64,000 bases of DNA from Listeria weihenstephanensis (GTDB taxonomy: Bacteria; Bacillota; Bacilli; Lactobacillales; Listeriaceae), in the NCBI RefSeq assembly GCF_003534205.1, contig NZ_CP011102.1, positions 2,554,036 to 2,618,035 of the forward strand. The letters run 5' to 3'. The translations under genes were made by a program, and so were the position numbers. Within the stretch, counting starts at the first letter, position 1; each line of letters begins with the position of its first letter. Below, piece by piece: positions 9,395 through 19,115 of this stretch. Below the pieces are notes generated by a model. The model was not told the origin of the DNA and did not search any database. It was given only the letters and a program-made list of their open reading frames with translations.

Positions 9395-9879
9395 CGTTCT
9401 ATCATCCTTCCAAATTGTTTTTTTAGAAACAGCGTTAATTCGTCTAAATCCTTCTTCTTTCTAAGCTCCTCTGTGAAAGTCTTCTGTGCAAACCGATCCA
9501 TGATCATCGCGAGTAATGGTACTTGTGAAGCCGTATCACAAATGCCTAGCACAAAAATTATTTCAGCTTCAATCACTTTATCTGTCGTACCCATTTGAAT
9601 AAATTGGAGTGGTTTTTTCAGGTGACTTACACATACAAACGGTCGCTTCACATGTACCGTATCCGTATGTGGAATTGCAATAATCATCCCATTCATTTCA
9701 AGTCCAGTCGGAAAAGCGCTCTCCCGCTCTATAATCGCCTCACGAAACGATCGCGCAACGTAATCTGCCTGTTCTAAAATCGCAGCCACCTCAGTAAAAA
9801 AAGCTGCTTGATCTTCGAACTCACCGTTCATCAACGTGATTTCCTTCTGGAATAAATCATCAAAATCCAAGTAAATCAA
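9391..9879 (-). CDS. PTS fructose/galactitol-type EIIA component
   Basis: A 162-residue PTS EIIA type 2 domain. The active-site histidine lies in NGMIIAIPHTDTVHV, the typical motif for the family, preceded by FPTGLEM. It takes phosphate from HPr and passes it to the IIB protein. It overlaps both the regulator gene upstream and the IIB gene downstream by 4 bases, so the operon is tightly coupled. Confidence 0.92.
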   Translation of the reverse strand: MIYLDFDDLFQKEITLMNGEFEDQAAFFTEVAAILEQADYVARSFREAIIERESAFPTGLEMNGMIIAIPHTDTVHVKRPFVCVSHLKKPLQFIQMGTTDKVIEAEIIFVLGICDTASQVPLLAMIMDRFAQKTFTEELRKKKDLDELTLFLKKQFGRMIER

Positions 9880-11885
9880 CCCCTTTCAATCATTTCTGCA
9901 ATCTCTGCTCGGTTCTCTGATGTTAAAATAAGCTGTAATTTCTCTTCGTGTAAAAAAATATCGTTCAATTTTAAAAGTAATGGAATATGTCGATTTTGCT
10001 CAGACGGCGCAAGCGCTACAACCATCTGTATTCGCTCTTTTTCTGGATTGACTAATGTTTGCTTCATAATGTGAAGCTGAATATCCGCTTTTTGGACGCC
10101 TGCTTGCGGTTTTGCATGTGGCAAATAAATGCCTGGTCCAATCACCATCTGCTGATAATTGGCATAAAAAATAGTTTCGCATATCGCCACATATTCTTGT
10201 GTCACACTCCCACGATGAAGTAGCGGTATAAAAGCTTTTGCAACCAGTCTATTCCAATCAGTCTGCTCCTCCCAAATACAAATATTCCGCTCTCCCATCC
10301 GCAAGTCCTCCATTGGCTCCACAGGTTCCTCCAATAATTCTTTCTGTTCAAAAAATCGCTCCAATTGAGCGGTCACATGCGGAATGTTTTCAGAAGGAAT
10401 CGAGTCACGAAGCATCGCTACAAGCTCCTTAGTCTTTTTACGGCTATCCATATCAATCGTTTTTTCGACTTGACGACGTAACAGTTGGCGACTTGTTCTA
10501 TCTAATATAGACGGCACTACAAAAACAATCACATCTGTTTGAATCGGGACCGTCGTGAATAAAAAATCGACATCCTGTTCCACCTGTGCCAATTGACGTA
10601 CGGCAAACGCGCCACGAAATTCAATCGTCGGAAACATAACTTTCAAATTCTCCAATAATAACTTGGAAATCGAGGTACCACTTTGGCATAGAACCGCTGC
10701 TTTGAATACTTTCTGCTCCGTTTCCTCGGTTTGATACATCCAGCCAAGTACGATCATCGATAAATAAACGGTCTCCTCTTTTGACCACTTATGTCCAACT
10801 AATACTGCAAACGGTGCAGAAGCTTTTTCGACCATCCGGAATGTGGTTGTGTGCTCTGCGATAAATTGTTCTGTCAACACATTATTGATTTGGAATCCTA
10901 GTAAATTACGATAAATGGCGGGTCGAATATGCAACATCAACTTCTCTTTAAACTCGATTTTTCGTACGATTTCTGTGGCAAAATAATTCTCAAGACGTTT
11001 TGTGAAATCATCTACTGCAAAAGCAATCTCCTCACTATCTGAAAAGTGAAGGGCTGATTCCACAAGGTTTGAGGCTAACACTTGAAGCGATAAATAAAGC
11101 AAATCCGTTTCATTCAAGAAGTCATATCCCCAAAACATTTCTTTAATAATTGGATATTCGCGCGTATTTTTAATATCATATTTTTCTATCTTAAAAGACC
11201 ATGTCACATTCATGATTTCAGCGCGTCTTATAATTCCAAAGAGAATGTAGGGCAACTCCTCTAATTGTTCATCTGTGAATGCAACCTGCAGCACTTGCTC
11301 AACCTTTTCCAGCCTCTTTTTAAGTAAAAAAACTTCACTGACTGTAATCAACTTTTTTTCATCAAGTATAAATTTTCCATAGGGAGTTTTAATTACATCT
11401 CGAATGAGCTTACCTAGTAAATTACGAATAAGAAATTCAGAACCTGAAATCGCGTAACCAGTTTTGCGTGAATACTCAAGTTGCATTTGGTGGTGATGTA
11501 GCTGTTCTTTAATACTTTTAAAATCGGTTAACATCGTATTTTTGCTAACGTATACATAATCAGCTAGCGCCTGCAATGATAAATAGCGCCCATCCATAAG
11601 TAGTTGAATCATAATCAACTGACGTCTTAAACTTGCTTCATAATAGGAAAATAATTGTTGCTCCTTCTCAGTTAGCAATCGATAACAGTATTCTCGGCAA
11701 CGTTCTGTCAGTGAAATCATCTGGTGCTCTATCAAAATTGGCTCGGATTTTAAGGATTGGTTTATTTCTTCAATACGCATTTTGATCATATCTGGTGTCT
11801 GATCGAAATTTTTAGAAACATGGGCGACATCGACATGATGGTTCAGTAATAAATACGTCAAGAGCTCCTTTGTGCCGCGTTCCAT
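9876..11885 (-). CDS. PRD-containing BglG/MtlR-type transcription activator with EIIB and EIIA domains
   Basis: A 669-residue regulator with N-terminal helix-turn-helix domains (about residues 1-150, including SLQALADYVYVSKNTMLTDF), two PRD modules (about 170-390), a GatB-like domain with CQSGTSIS near residue 405, and a C-terminal EIIA-like domain with YLPHAKP. Such proteins read the phosphorylation state of the PTS and HPr and activate their own operon. It is the first gene of the six- or seven-gene operon, overlapping the IIA gene by 4 bases, so it very likely controls this PTS cluster. ATG is preceded by GGAGGG. Confidence 0.9.
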   Translation of the reverse strand: MERGTKELLTYLLLNHHVDVAHVSKNFDQTPDMIKMRIEEINQSLKSEPILIEHQMISLTERCREYCYRLLTEKEQQLFSYYEASLRRQLIMIQLLMDGRYLSLQALADYVYVSKNTMLTDFKSIKEQLHHHQMQLEYSRKTGYAISGSEFLIRNLLGKLIRDVIKTPYGKFILDEKKLITVSEVFLLKKRLEKVEQVLQVAFTDEQLEELPYILFGIIRRAEIMNVTWSFKIEKYDIKNTREYPIIKEMFWGYDFLNETDLLYLSLQVLASNLVESALHFSDSEEIAFAVDDFTKRLENYFATEIVRKIEFKEKLMLHIRPAIYRNLLGFQINNVLTEQFIAEHTTTFRMVEKASAPFAVLVGHKWSKEETVYLSMIVLGWMYQTEETEQKVFKAAVLCQSGTSISKLLLENLKVMFPTIEFRGAFAVRQLAQVEQDVDFLFTTVPIQTDVIVFVVPSILDRTSRQLLRRQVEKTIDMDSRKKTKELVAMLRDSIPSENIPHVTAQLERFFEQKELLEEPVEPMEDLRMGERNICIWEEQTDWNRLVAKAFIPLLHRGSVTQEYVAICETIFYANYQQMVIGPGIYLPHAKPQAGVQKADIQLHIMKQTLVNPEKERIQMVVALAPSEQNRHIPLLLKLNDIFLHEEKLQLILTSENRAEIAEMIERG

Positions 11886-12021
11886 TTTGAATCCCTCCTT
11901 TCATTCTATTTTATATGATAACCCTTACATTATTTCATGCATTGAACACAGCTTTCAAATCAAGATAGAATTCTATTGTGATGATCTAGTTGTTTTAACT
12001 TTTTATCCCAAAAATAACGCA

Positions 12022-12055
12022 AAAAAGAGAAACCCCTTAAAAAGGAGTTCCCCCG
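12022..12055 (-). terminator. Intrinsic terminator after the GH65 gene
   Basis: Read on the - strand, GGGAACTCC and AGGGGTTTC form a hairpin with G-U pairs (12030-12055), followed by CTCTTTTTTG. It lies just after the stop of the glycoside phosphorylase gene. Confidence 0.75.
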
Positions 12056-12061
12056 TTATAT

Positions 12062-14344
12062 TTATTTGTGATAATTGTGTTTTTCTAGCTTGTCTTTCAA
12101 TTCCACTGCTTCGCCAAATAGATCTAGCTCAAGCGGCGTGCCTTCCAGTAACTCTAGACTTACCGTTTTCGCATCCACACTAATCTCAATCAATCGGTCG
12201 CGGTAATTAATTTTGAAAGCATATTTGTCCCATGTTTTCGGCAAAAATGGCGCAAACGACAGACGTTCATTGAAAGTACGCATACCAGCAAATCCCTGTA
12301 CAATCGCAATCCAACTTCCTGCCATTGAGGTAATATGCAGGCCATCCTCTGTATCGTTGTTATAGTTATCCAAATCAAGTCGCGCTGTCCGGCTATATAG
12401 TTCGACTGCCTTGTCTTCACGCCCAATTTCCGCCGCTAAAACAGTATGAACTGCAGGCGATAAGCTTGATTCATGAACAGTCAACGGCTCATAAAACTCA
12501 AAGTTCCGCTGTTTTGTCTCAAAATCAAATTCATCTCCGAATGTATAAATTCCTTGCAATACATCGGCTTGTTTAATGAAGCAAGATCGTAAAATTTTAT
12601 CCCATGACCAGTTTTGATTAATCGGCTTATCCGCTGCCGTTAATGTATCCGTCGAACGTAATTCTTTATCGAGGAATGTGTCATGCTGCACAAATATTTG
12701 CCACTTTTCGTCGTATGGGAAGTACATATTATCAATGATGTCTTGCCAATGATCGATTTCGGCATCCGTAATTTGTAGAGCCGCTTTCTTTGCTGGCGTT
12801 ATTTTTGCGAGTGACTCGATCGTATAACGTAACGTCCATGTCGCAATATAATTCGTATACCAGTTGTTGCTGACATTATTATCATACTCATTCGGACCAG
12901 TAACACCATGAATCATGTATTTATCCAAACGCTCGGACATATGCACGCGATCGGCCCAAAAACGGCTAATCTCGGTCAATACATCCATCCCCTTGTCTTC
13001 TAAATAGGAATGATCGCCCGTATAATTGGTATAGTTATAAATAGCATGCGCAATCGCACCATTACGATGGATTTCCTCAAAAGTAATCTCCCACTCATTG
13101 TGACACTCAATGCCTGTAAAAGTAACCATCGGATATAGCGCACCGTTCATGCCGATTTCCCCAGCATTTACTTTAGCTCCATCCAATTGATCGTGACGGT
13201 ATTGTAGTAAATTGCGCGATACTTTCTTATCTGCTAACGATAGATAGAGCGGCAAGGCAAATGCCTCTGTATCCCAATACGTTGCGCCACCATATTTCTC
13301 CCCAGTAAATCCTTTTGGTCCAATATTAAGACGCGCATCCTCTCCATAATAGGTCGCAAATAGTTGGAAAATATTAAAACGAATTCCTTGTTGTGACTCA
13401 TCATCCCCAGAGATTAGAACGTCCGCTTTCTGCCAACGTTTACGCCAAGCATCTGCATGTTCTGTACGCAGTGCTGTATAATCAAAACCTTCTAAATCAT
13501 CCAAAATCCGCTGTGATTTAGGTGCTAACTCATGCTCTTCATAATCGCGAGAAGTCACGACTACCACACGTTTCTCCAATTTCGCCGTATCGCCTTTTGC
13601 TAATTGAAAAGCATATTTATTTTCAACATAAAGTTTTTTGGCATCAGCTGAGCTCTTCTGTGGATTCTCCGCGCGTGTTTCCATCGACGCAGCAATCGTG
13701 AATCGTGGAATATCAAAATTATTTTCGATCGTCTTTGTCACAACCGTCGCCTTGTTCGCACTTGCAACTTGTTCTACTTCAAGCCAAAACATCTCGTCAT
13801 AATTCGCATCTTCATTCGTCACATTACCATCAATGTAAGGTGTCAAAGTAACCGATGCGTCTCCATCAAGCGCTGTCACATGGTACTGAATCACACATAG
13901 CTCTTGTTTCACGATACTGAGAAAACGCTCCGTTTCAATTAGAAAAGTCTTACCGTTTTTCACAACTTTAAACGATCGTCGCAAAATTCCAGTCTCCATA
14001 TCTAATTCCAACGTAAAGTCCGTCGTATCATCTTGAAATAAATCCAATGTCTCCCCATCCAGCTCAACATCAATACCAATAAAGTTCAACGCGTTAATCA
14101 CTTTTCCAAAATAATCTGGATAGCCGTTTTTCCACCAGCCAACACGTGTTTTATCAGGATACCAAACGCCCGCGATGTACGTTCCTGGATGTGTATCCCC
14201 AGAATAACGTTCCTCAAAATTCCCACGCATCCCCATATAACCATTCCCAAGTGAAGTCAGACTTTCCTGTAGCCGCTTTGCTTCTTTTTCAACATTTTTA
14301 GATATTAATTTCCATTCATCTATTTCAAATAAACGTTGCGTCAT
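12062..14344 (-). CDS. GH65 glycoside phosphorylase, probably maltose phosphorylase
   Basis: A 760-residue member of glycoside hydrolase family 65, which splits alpha-glucosides with phosphate. Visible motifs include the substrate-loop WDTEAFALPLYL and the catalytic-acid region GVTGPNEYDNNVSNNWYTN, where Glu is the general acid. In this locus, next to a maltodextrin importer and a neopullulanase, maltose is the natural substrate: maltose plus phosphate gives beta-glucose-1-phosphate and glucose. Kojibiose, nigerose or trehalose phosphorylase cannot be excluded by motif alone. No beta-phosphoglucomutase gene is seen in the locus. The start overlaps the DUF1189 gene by 4 bases. Confidence 0.88.
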   Translation of the reverse strand: MTQRLFEIDEWKLISKNVEKEAKRLQESLTSLGNGYMGMRGNFEERYSGDTHPGTYIAGVWYPDKTRVGWWKNGYPDYFGKVINALNFIGIDVELDGETLDLFQDDTTDFTLELDMETGILRRSFKVVKNGKTFLIETERFLSIVKQELCVIQYHVTALDGDASVTLTPYIDGNVTNEDANYDEMFWLEVEQVASANKATVVTKTIENNFDIPRFTIAASMETRAENPQKSSADAKKLYVENKYAFQLAKGDTAKLEKRVVVVTSRDYEEHELAPKSQRILDDLEGFDYTALRTEHADAWRKRWQKADVLISGDDESQQGIRFNIFQLFATYYGEDARLNIGPKGFTGEKYGGATYWDTEAFALPLYLSLADKKVSRNLLQYRHDQLDGAKVNAGEIGMNGALYPMVTFTGIECHNEWEITFEEIHRNGAIAHAIYNYTNYTGDHSYLEDKGMDVLTEISRFWADRVHMSERLDKYMIHGVTGPNEYDNNVSNNWYTNYIATWTLRYTIESLAKITPAKKAALQITDAEIDHWQDIIDNMYFPYDEKWQIFVQHDTFLDKELRSTDTLTAADKPINQNWSWDKILRSCFIKQADVLQGIYTFGDEFDFETKQRNFEFYEPLTVHESSLSPAVHTVLAAEIGREDKAVELYSRTARLDLDNYNNDTEDGLHITSMAGSWIAIVQGFAGMRTFNERLSFAPFLPKTWDKYAFKINYRDRLIEISVDAKTVSLELLEGTPLELDLFGEAVELKDKLEKHNYHK

Positions 14345-15204
14345 TCTGCTTGTCCCCCCAATTCCAAAATCTTATCCGTCTGTCTAAATCGTGTTTTAAT
14401 GAAGACAAATGCAATTATTAGCACCATTCCAAGTGACTGAACGGCCATCATTACTGTGACATCGAAATAAATCGTTCCAATGATTGTAGCAAAAATAGTT
14501 GGTAAACCAAGCGATAACAACGTCAATGATAGCGCTTCTTTATAAGAGCCAATCTCCGACATGCTATTTCGTTTTGTGAACCAAATAAACAGAGCTGCAA
14601 ACAAGGCTAGCATCAAGCTACTCGCAAAAAGTACCGAGCCAAGCATCAACGACATCGTCAAGAATACAAATGCTTTATTTTGAACATACCACTGTCCACT
14701 GATCCAACTTTGCATGTCTGCTGAAGTTTGGATATCCGCAAAATTCGCATCATCCGTATACTTCACCGTAAAAGCGTAGCCCGAATTATCTCGAAGCTCC
14801 ATCTTATCTTTTTGCAAAGCGATCATATTTTTAGCATTCGGTAACGCGCCACCAGCCAAACTTACCATCGCAACACCACTCGTTGTATCCGTTTTCATCA
14901 CATCAGGTTGCCCAGAAAGCACACCATTTTCAAGCGAATAGTTTGCCGTGACCTCTTTCACAAATGTGTCATCTACCTGCTTCATCATATTAGGCATCAA
15001 CGACTTCAAATCAAAGGAATCCTGCTTTGCAAAATGCAACGACACCGGAATCAACAAGCAAGCCGTTAAAAACACAAATATAAAAACTAATTTTCCCCAC
15101 CCAAACAATTTTCTACTAGCAAACATTCGTTTTGGTGTGCACATCCCCCAAAAATAACTCATTGGAAAACCACGATTCATCCTAATCACATCACAATCCA
15201 TCAA
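14341..15204 (-). CDS. MalA-like DUF1189 membrane protein of the maltodextrin locus
   Basis: A membrane protein of about 270-287 residues with one N-terminal helix (about residues 36-56), an extracytoplasmic domain of roughly 130 residues, and three or four C-terminal helices. This matches the DUF1189 'maltodextrin utilization protein MalA' family found beside malEFG in Listeria and lactic acid bacteria. Its biochemical role is not known. Several in-frame ATG codons (15204, 15201, 15180, 15162) could start it and none has a clear ribosome site, so the N terminus is uncertain. It is coupled to the GH65 gene by a 4-base overlap. Confidence 0.75.
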   Translation of the reverse strand: MMDCDVIRMNRGFPMSYFWGMCTPKRMFASRKLFGWGKLVFIFVFLTACLLIPVSLHFAKQDSFDLKSLMPNMMKQVDDTFVKEVTANYSLENGVLSGQPDVMKTDTTSGVAMVSLAGGALPNAKNMIALQKDKMELRDNSGYAFTVKYTDDANFADIQTSADMQSWISGQWYVQNKAFVFLTMSLMLGSVLFASSLMLALFAALFIWFTKRNSMSEIGSYKEALSLTLLSLGLPTIFATIIGTIYFDVTVMMAVQSLGMVLIIAFVFIKTRFRQTDKILELGGQAE

Positions 15205-15241
15205 TCTATAAAATCCAAACTTCTACAATTATCATAGCATC

Positions 15242-15280
15242 AAAAGGAAAACATTTACACTCAAAACATGTTTTCCTTTT
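15242..15280 (-). terminator. Terminator-like hairpin after malG
   Basis: A 13-bp perfect stem (AAAAGGAAAACAT with its complement) and a 13-base loop, located 19 bases after the malG stop. The 3' arm ends in TTTT. It separates malEFG from the DUF1189/GH65 pair. Confidence 0.7.
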
Positions 15281-15298
15281 ATAATAACTTCGAAATCA

Positions 15299-16150
15299 TT
15301 AACCTTTCGTACCACCAGCCATAAGTCCTGATACAAAGTTCTTTTGTAAGAAGAAGAATAGCAAACAAATTGGTAAAGCTGCTAGTATGGCTCCTGCTGC
15401 AAACAGCGCTACTTTTTGTTGTTGTGGGTTGGCAATAAAACTCTGTAAACCAACCGCAATCGTCAAATTCTCAGGTGACCGTAATAAGAATTTAGCAAGT
15501 AGGAAATCCCCGAAAGGTCCCATAAATGCCCATAAAGCTTGCACTGCTATCATCGGACGAACGAGAGGTAATATAATTTGTCCGAAAATCCGGAAATGTC
15601 CTGCGCCATCAAGTTTTGCAGATTCATCTAGATCACGCGGAACCGTGTCAAAGTAGCCTTTCATTAACCAAATATTCATTGGAATCCCACCACCGATATA
15701 GATCAATGTTAAGAACCAGAACTGGTCAAGCGCACCAAGAAGCATCGCCAAAACATAAAACGCAGTTAGCGCGGCCATCGTAGGTACCATTTGAATAATC
15801 AAGAAGAAAATCAAACTGTTTTTGCGTCCTTTAAAACGATAGCGGCTATACGTATACCCAGCAATCGTCACAATCGCTACTTGGAAAACCATCGTTGCCA
15901 CAGCAATAATAAGTGTGTTTCGATACCAATCTAAGTATAGCGTTTCATTAAATAGTCTCGTGAAATTATTAAGCGTCCAACTATCACTCCACTCTAGCGT
16001 AAATGCTGCAATATTACCCGGTCTAAAAGCAGATGATGCGGTAATCAAAATCGGATAAATAACCACAATCGATAAGCCTATTAAGAATAAATATGTGAAA
16101 AACTTAGTTAAGAACGTCGTGGTTCGCTGATCTCTAAAAAAGGTCTTCAT
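15299..16150 (-). CDS. malG: Maltodextrin ABC transporter permease, MalG type
   Basis: A 283-residue inner-membrane permease with six predicted helices and the EAA loop ([21 protein letters not shown]) that docks the ATPase. It pairs with the MalF-type protein encoded one base upstream. No ATPase gene is present here; a shared MsmX/MalK-type ATPase from elsewhere is expected, as is common in Firmicutes. Substrate assignment follows from the neighbouring binding protein, GH65 and GH13 genes. Confidence 0.9.
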   Translation of the reverse strand: MKTFFRDQRTTTFLTKFFTYLFLIGLSIVVIYPILITASSAFRPGNIAAFTLEWSDSWTLNNFTRLFNETLYLDWYRNTLIIAVATMVFQVAIVTIAGYTYSRYRFKGRKNSLIFFLIIQMVPTMAALTAFYVLAMLLGALDQFWFLTLIYIGGGIPMNIWLMKGYFDTVPRDLDESAKLDGAGHFRIFGQIILPLVRPMIAVQALWAFMGPFGDFLLAKFLLRSPENLTIAVGLQSFIANPQQQKVALFAAGAILAALPICLLFFFLQKNFVSGLMAGGTKG

Positions 16151-16151
16151 C

Positions 16152-17456
16152 CTACATCATCCCTTCATTACCAAAGGCATTGGTTTTCTTAAATGCAATC
16201 ATCGAAACAGAGATTACGACGACCGATATGAGTAACGTCACGGCGGCGGCAACAGCGTATTGCGGCGACGTCCCTGTCGTCAGTTTGTAAATCCACGAAA
16301 TCAGAATATCCGTTGAACCCGCACCAGCACCTACACTACCTGGTCCACCTTCATTGAATAAGTAAATGATTGAGAAGTTATTGAAGTTAAATGTATATTG
16401 TGTAATAAATACTGGAGCTGTAACGAACAGGATCATCGGCATTGTAATTTTGCGGAAACGAGCCATTGCGCTTGCCCCATCCATCCTAGCTGCTTCGTAA
16501 AGCTCGCCTGGAATTGCTTGGAGTACGCCAGTCACCATCACATAAATATATGGGAATCCCAACCAACCTTGAATCGATATTAGCGCTACTTTTGTCCAGA
16601 AAGGATCTGTTTTCCAAGCAAGCGACGGGATATCAACAAACGGTAAGTGGTTCAACAACGGGATAACTTGCATATTGATAGCACCGATACTGTCATTAAA
16701 CATGTTCGAAAAACTCATGATTGTAATGAAAGCTGGTACCGCCCAGGGAAGTAAGAACAGAACTCCGAATAGGCGTTTTCCTTTGATAAAGCTTTGGTTC
16801 GCAACAACCGCTGTAAACACACCGAGTACAATCTGTAACGTTGTCGCACAAAGTGTCCACACCAGCGTCCATGAGAATACACTCAGGAATGTATCGCGAT
16901 ACGAGCTAAGGAAGAAAATACTAAAGAAGTTTTTAAATCCGACCCAGTCAATGAGATGCGCTGGTGGAATATGATAAAAGTCGTAGTTGGTAAACGCCAT
17001 GAAAAGCGTTACTAATACTGGGAAAATGATAACAAAAGTCATCACGAGGTAAGCAGGTAATGTAAATAAGTACGGGAATCCTTTTTCTACCATGTTTTTT
17101 AAGATATCAATCATCTTCGTATTAACGGTTTCTCCTAAATTCCATGTTATCGCCACACGTCTCGCATCAAATATATTAATAATATAAAAGCCGATAAATA
17201 AGGCGGTAACAATTAATTGAAGCGTCCCCTCAATCATTAGAAAAAGCGAATGATCTACACCTGGAACCGAGCCCAGCGTGATAAGACCCATAATGGCATT
17301 AATACCGACTGCGATAAATTCAATAGCGAAAGCAATAAACACGGCGATGAAAACAATACCTTTAAAAATTTGCCCGTTATAAAATTGTCCCAGTCCTGGA
17401 ATGATTGATAACAGCGTCGCCTTCCGAACATTTTTAATCGGTTGTTCATTATTCAT
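16152..17456 (-). CDS. malF: Maltodextrin ABC transporter permease, MalF type
   Basis: A 434-residue permease with an N-terminal extension carrying two extra helices (including [16 protein letters not shown]) ahead of the usual six-helix core, as in other Firmicute MalF/GanP proteins. The EAA loop is in [22 protein letters not shown] start it at 17456 because GGGGATAACACG precedes that ATG; the longer frame from 17513 lacks a ribosome site. It forms the channel with MalG. Confidence 0.9.
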   Translation of the reverse strand: MNNEQPIKNVRKATLLSIIPGLGQFYNGQIFKGIVFIAVFIAFAIEFIAVGINAIMGLITLGSVPGVDHSLFLMIEGTLQLIVTALFIGFYIINIFDARRVAITWNLGETVNTKMIDILKNMVEKGFPYLFTLPAYLVMTFVIIFPVLVTLFMAFTNYDFYHIPPAHLIDWVGFKNFFSIFFLSSYRDTFLSVFSWTLVWTLCATTLQIVLGVFTAVVANQSFIKGKRLFGVLFLLPWAVPAFITIMSFSNMFNDSIGAINMQVIPLLNHLPFVDIPSLAWKTDPFWTKVALISIQGWLGFPYIYVMVTGVLQAIPGELYEAARMDGASAMARFRKITMPMILFVTAPVFITQYTFNFNNFSIIYLFNEGGPGSVGAGAGSTDILISWIYKLTTGTSPQYAVAAAVTLLISVVVISVSMIAFKKTNAFGNEGMM

Positions 17457-17494
17457 CGTGTTATCCCCATTTCTACCTTTTATTATGTAAGCCT

Positions 17495-17533
17495 GGAAGA
17501 GGCGTGAAAGCATTGTCGTCTCAGCCTCTTTCC
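17495..17533 (-). terminator. Hairpin between malE and malF
   Basis: GGAAAGAGGC pairs with GCCTCTTCC around a 20-base loop, 15 bases after the malE stop and about 40 bases before malF. There is no clean U-run after it. It may shield the 3' end of malE mRNA or partly terminate, giving more binding protein than permease. Confidence 0.6.
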
Positions 17534-17547
17534 AAACTTCTTTTTAT

Positions 17548-18810
17548 TTATTTTTGATATTTTTGATCGATATTATCCGAAATAACTTTCACAGCATCAT
17601 TTGCTGATTGTTTCGGTGTTTTGCTACCAGAAGCTGCATCAAACATCAAGTTCTCGGCGCCCGTCCAAACTTCCGCCATTTCTGGAATGTTTGGCATTGG
17701 TTGTGCATTCGCATACTGAGCAATAACCGCTGTTGCTAGTTCGTCTTTCTTAGCAGCTGCAGCATCACGTGATTCGTGATTTGCCGGTACTTCACTTGTC
17801 ATGTCATACAGTGTGTTTTGGTTTTCTGTATTCGTCAAGTAGTCGACCCATTTTTGTGCTACATCTTTGTTTTTAGAGTAGTTTGAGATAACCCAACCTT
17901 TACCACCAGCGAATGGAGAGTAAGGCTCATTATTATCAAGTGTTGGAATTTCTGCCACACCGTAGTTCACTTTTGTTTCCTTATAGTTTGCAGCTGACCA
18001 AGGTCCACCAATGATTGCAGCAGCTTTACCTTTTACAAATTGATCTTGGATAAAGTCGTCGGCACTCTTATTATCTTGCATACCTTTTGGCCAATATGTT
18101 TGGAACCATTTTGTTGCGTACGTAATACCTTCAATAGAACCCGCATTGTTTAGTCCAATATCTTTTGGATTCGTACCATTATCACCAAATACATAGCCAC
18201 CGTAACCTGCTAATAGGCCGTAAGAGAAGTAGAAATCTGTCCATTTAGCTAGGAAAGCTGTTGATTTTCCTTTTTCGGTATCAAAAGCAAAACGAGGATC
18301 TTTTGTTAAAGCTTCTAACTCTTTAAAAGTCGTTGGTGCTTTGTCTAGTAAATCTTTATTGTAATACAGCACAAGCGTTTCAATAATTGCTGGTGCGCCG
18401 TATATTTTATCGTCTATCGTTACTTGCTTCACATCGTTATCATCTAATTGATCTTTATTTCCCAATTTCACTTCGGCTAAATGTCCCTGTTGACCAAGGC
18501 TACCGATTCTATCGTATGCTGACATCATCACGTCAGGCGCAGTTCCTGCTGGACCGTCTAGTGGCAATGCTTCTAGTGTTTCAAACATGTCCTTCTTAAC
18601 CACTTTAATTGTTACGTCATTATCTTTTTCAAATTTAGATTTAACTTTATCAATATATTTTGCATAGCCTTCATCCACAGAAACCGTTAACGTTTTTTTG
18701 CTACCATCCGAAGCGTCGTCCTTCGATGAACTCCCGCCACCACACGCTGCTAAACTAACTACCGCTACCAAACCAACTGCTAATAAGCTAAACTTTTTGA
18801 ATGAACTCAT
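17548..18810 (-). CDS. malE: Maltodextrin-binding lipoprotein
   Basis: A 420-residue extracellular solute-binding protein family 1 lipoprotein. The signal peptide ends in a lipobox (SLAAC, Cys at about residue 23), after which a Gly/Ser-rich linker leads into the binding domain. It captures maltodextrins and delivers them to MalFG. The start at 18810 is supported by GAGGAGG; the upstream in-frame ATG has none. The first gene of malEFG, with its promoter overlapped by a cre-like site and a MalR-type operator upstream. Confidence 0.92.
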   Translation of the reverse strand: MSSFKKFSLLAVGLVAVVSLAACGGGSSSKDDASDGSKKTLTVSVDEGYAKYIDKVKSKFEKDNDVTIKVVKKDMFETLEALPLDGPAGTAPDVMMSAYDRIGSLGQQGHLAEVKLGNKDQLDDNDVKQVTIDDKIYGAPAIIETLVLYYNKDLLDKAPTTFKELEALTKDPRFAFDTEKGKSTAFLAKWTDFYFSYGLLAGYGGYVFGDNGTNPKDIGLNNAGSIEGITYATKWFQTYWPKGMQDNKSADDFIQDQFVKGKAAAIIGGPWSAANYKETKVNYGVAEIPTLDNNEPYSPFAGGKGWVISNYSKNKDVAQKWVDYLTNTENQNTLYDMTSEVPANHESRDAAAAKKDELATAVIAQYANAQPMPNIPEMAEVWTGAENLMFDAASGSKTPKQSANDAVKVISDNIDQKYQK

Positions 18811-18938
18811 TACCTTTTTTCCTCCTCTTTTGAAAAATTCCTGCGTAAACTCCCACAACCATGTTTTTACGCGGTCCTTCTTCAGACCCTATTTTTATTC
18901 TTGGTAAAGCATTGTGAAACAGGTTAACCTATAACGCT

Positions 18939-18967
18939 ATTATGGCGAATACCGAAAACGTTTTCAA
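18939..18967 (-). promoter_or_regulatory. malE promoter
   Basis: On the - strand TTGAAA (18962-18967), 17 bases, CATAAT (18939-18944). The -35 hexamer is inside the cre-like sequence, so CcpA binding here would block polymerase. Confidence 0.7.
18953..18967 (-). promoter_or_regulatory. cre (CcpA site) over the malE promoter
   Basis: TTGAAAACGTTTTCG closely matches the catabolite-responsive element consensus (TGWNANCGNTNWCA). It overlaps the -35 box of the malE promoter, consistent with glucose repression. Confidence 0.7.
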
Positions 18968-18977
18968 GAACTATTTC

Positions 18978-18995
18978 CTTGTTACCGATAACAAG
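18978..18995. promoter_or_regulatory. MalR-type operator upstream of malE
   Basis: A perfect inverted repeat CTTGTTA-CCGA-TAACAAG. The same core (TTGTTACCG followed by TAAC) recurs upstream of the neopullulanase gene at 20965-20979. A LacI-family regulator gene lies 2 kb away, so it is the probable binder. The remainder of the 305-base gap (18811-19115) holds a second small palindrome AGGTTAACCT at 18920-18929 and no gene. Confidence 0.6.
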
Positions 18996-19115
18996 ATTAT
19001 TGGTATAACGCGAATTGCTCTAATCCTTTTCACCATAACCATATGCAGCGCCCCATAATTAGTATGTGAAAATCTGAAATCACATGCTCTTTAAAAAAGC
19101 GCTACACTTGTCCAT

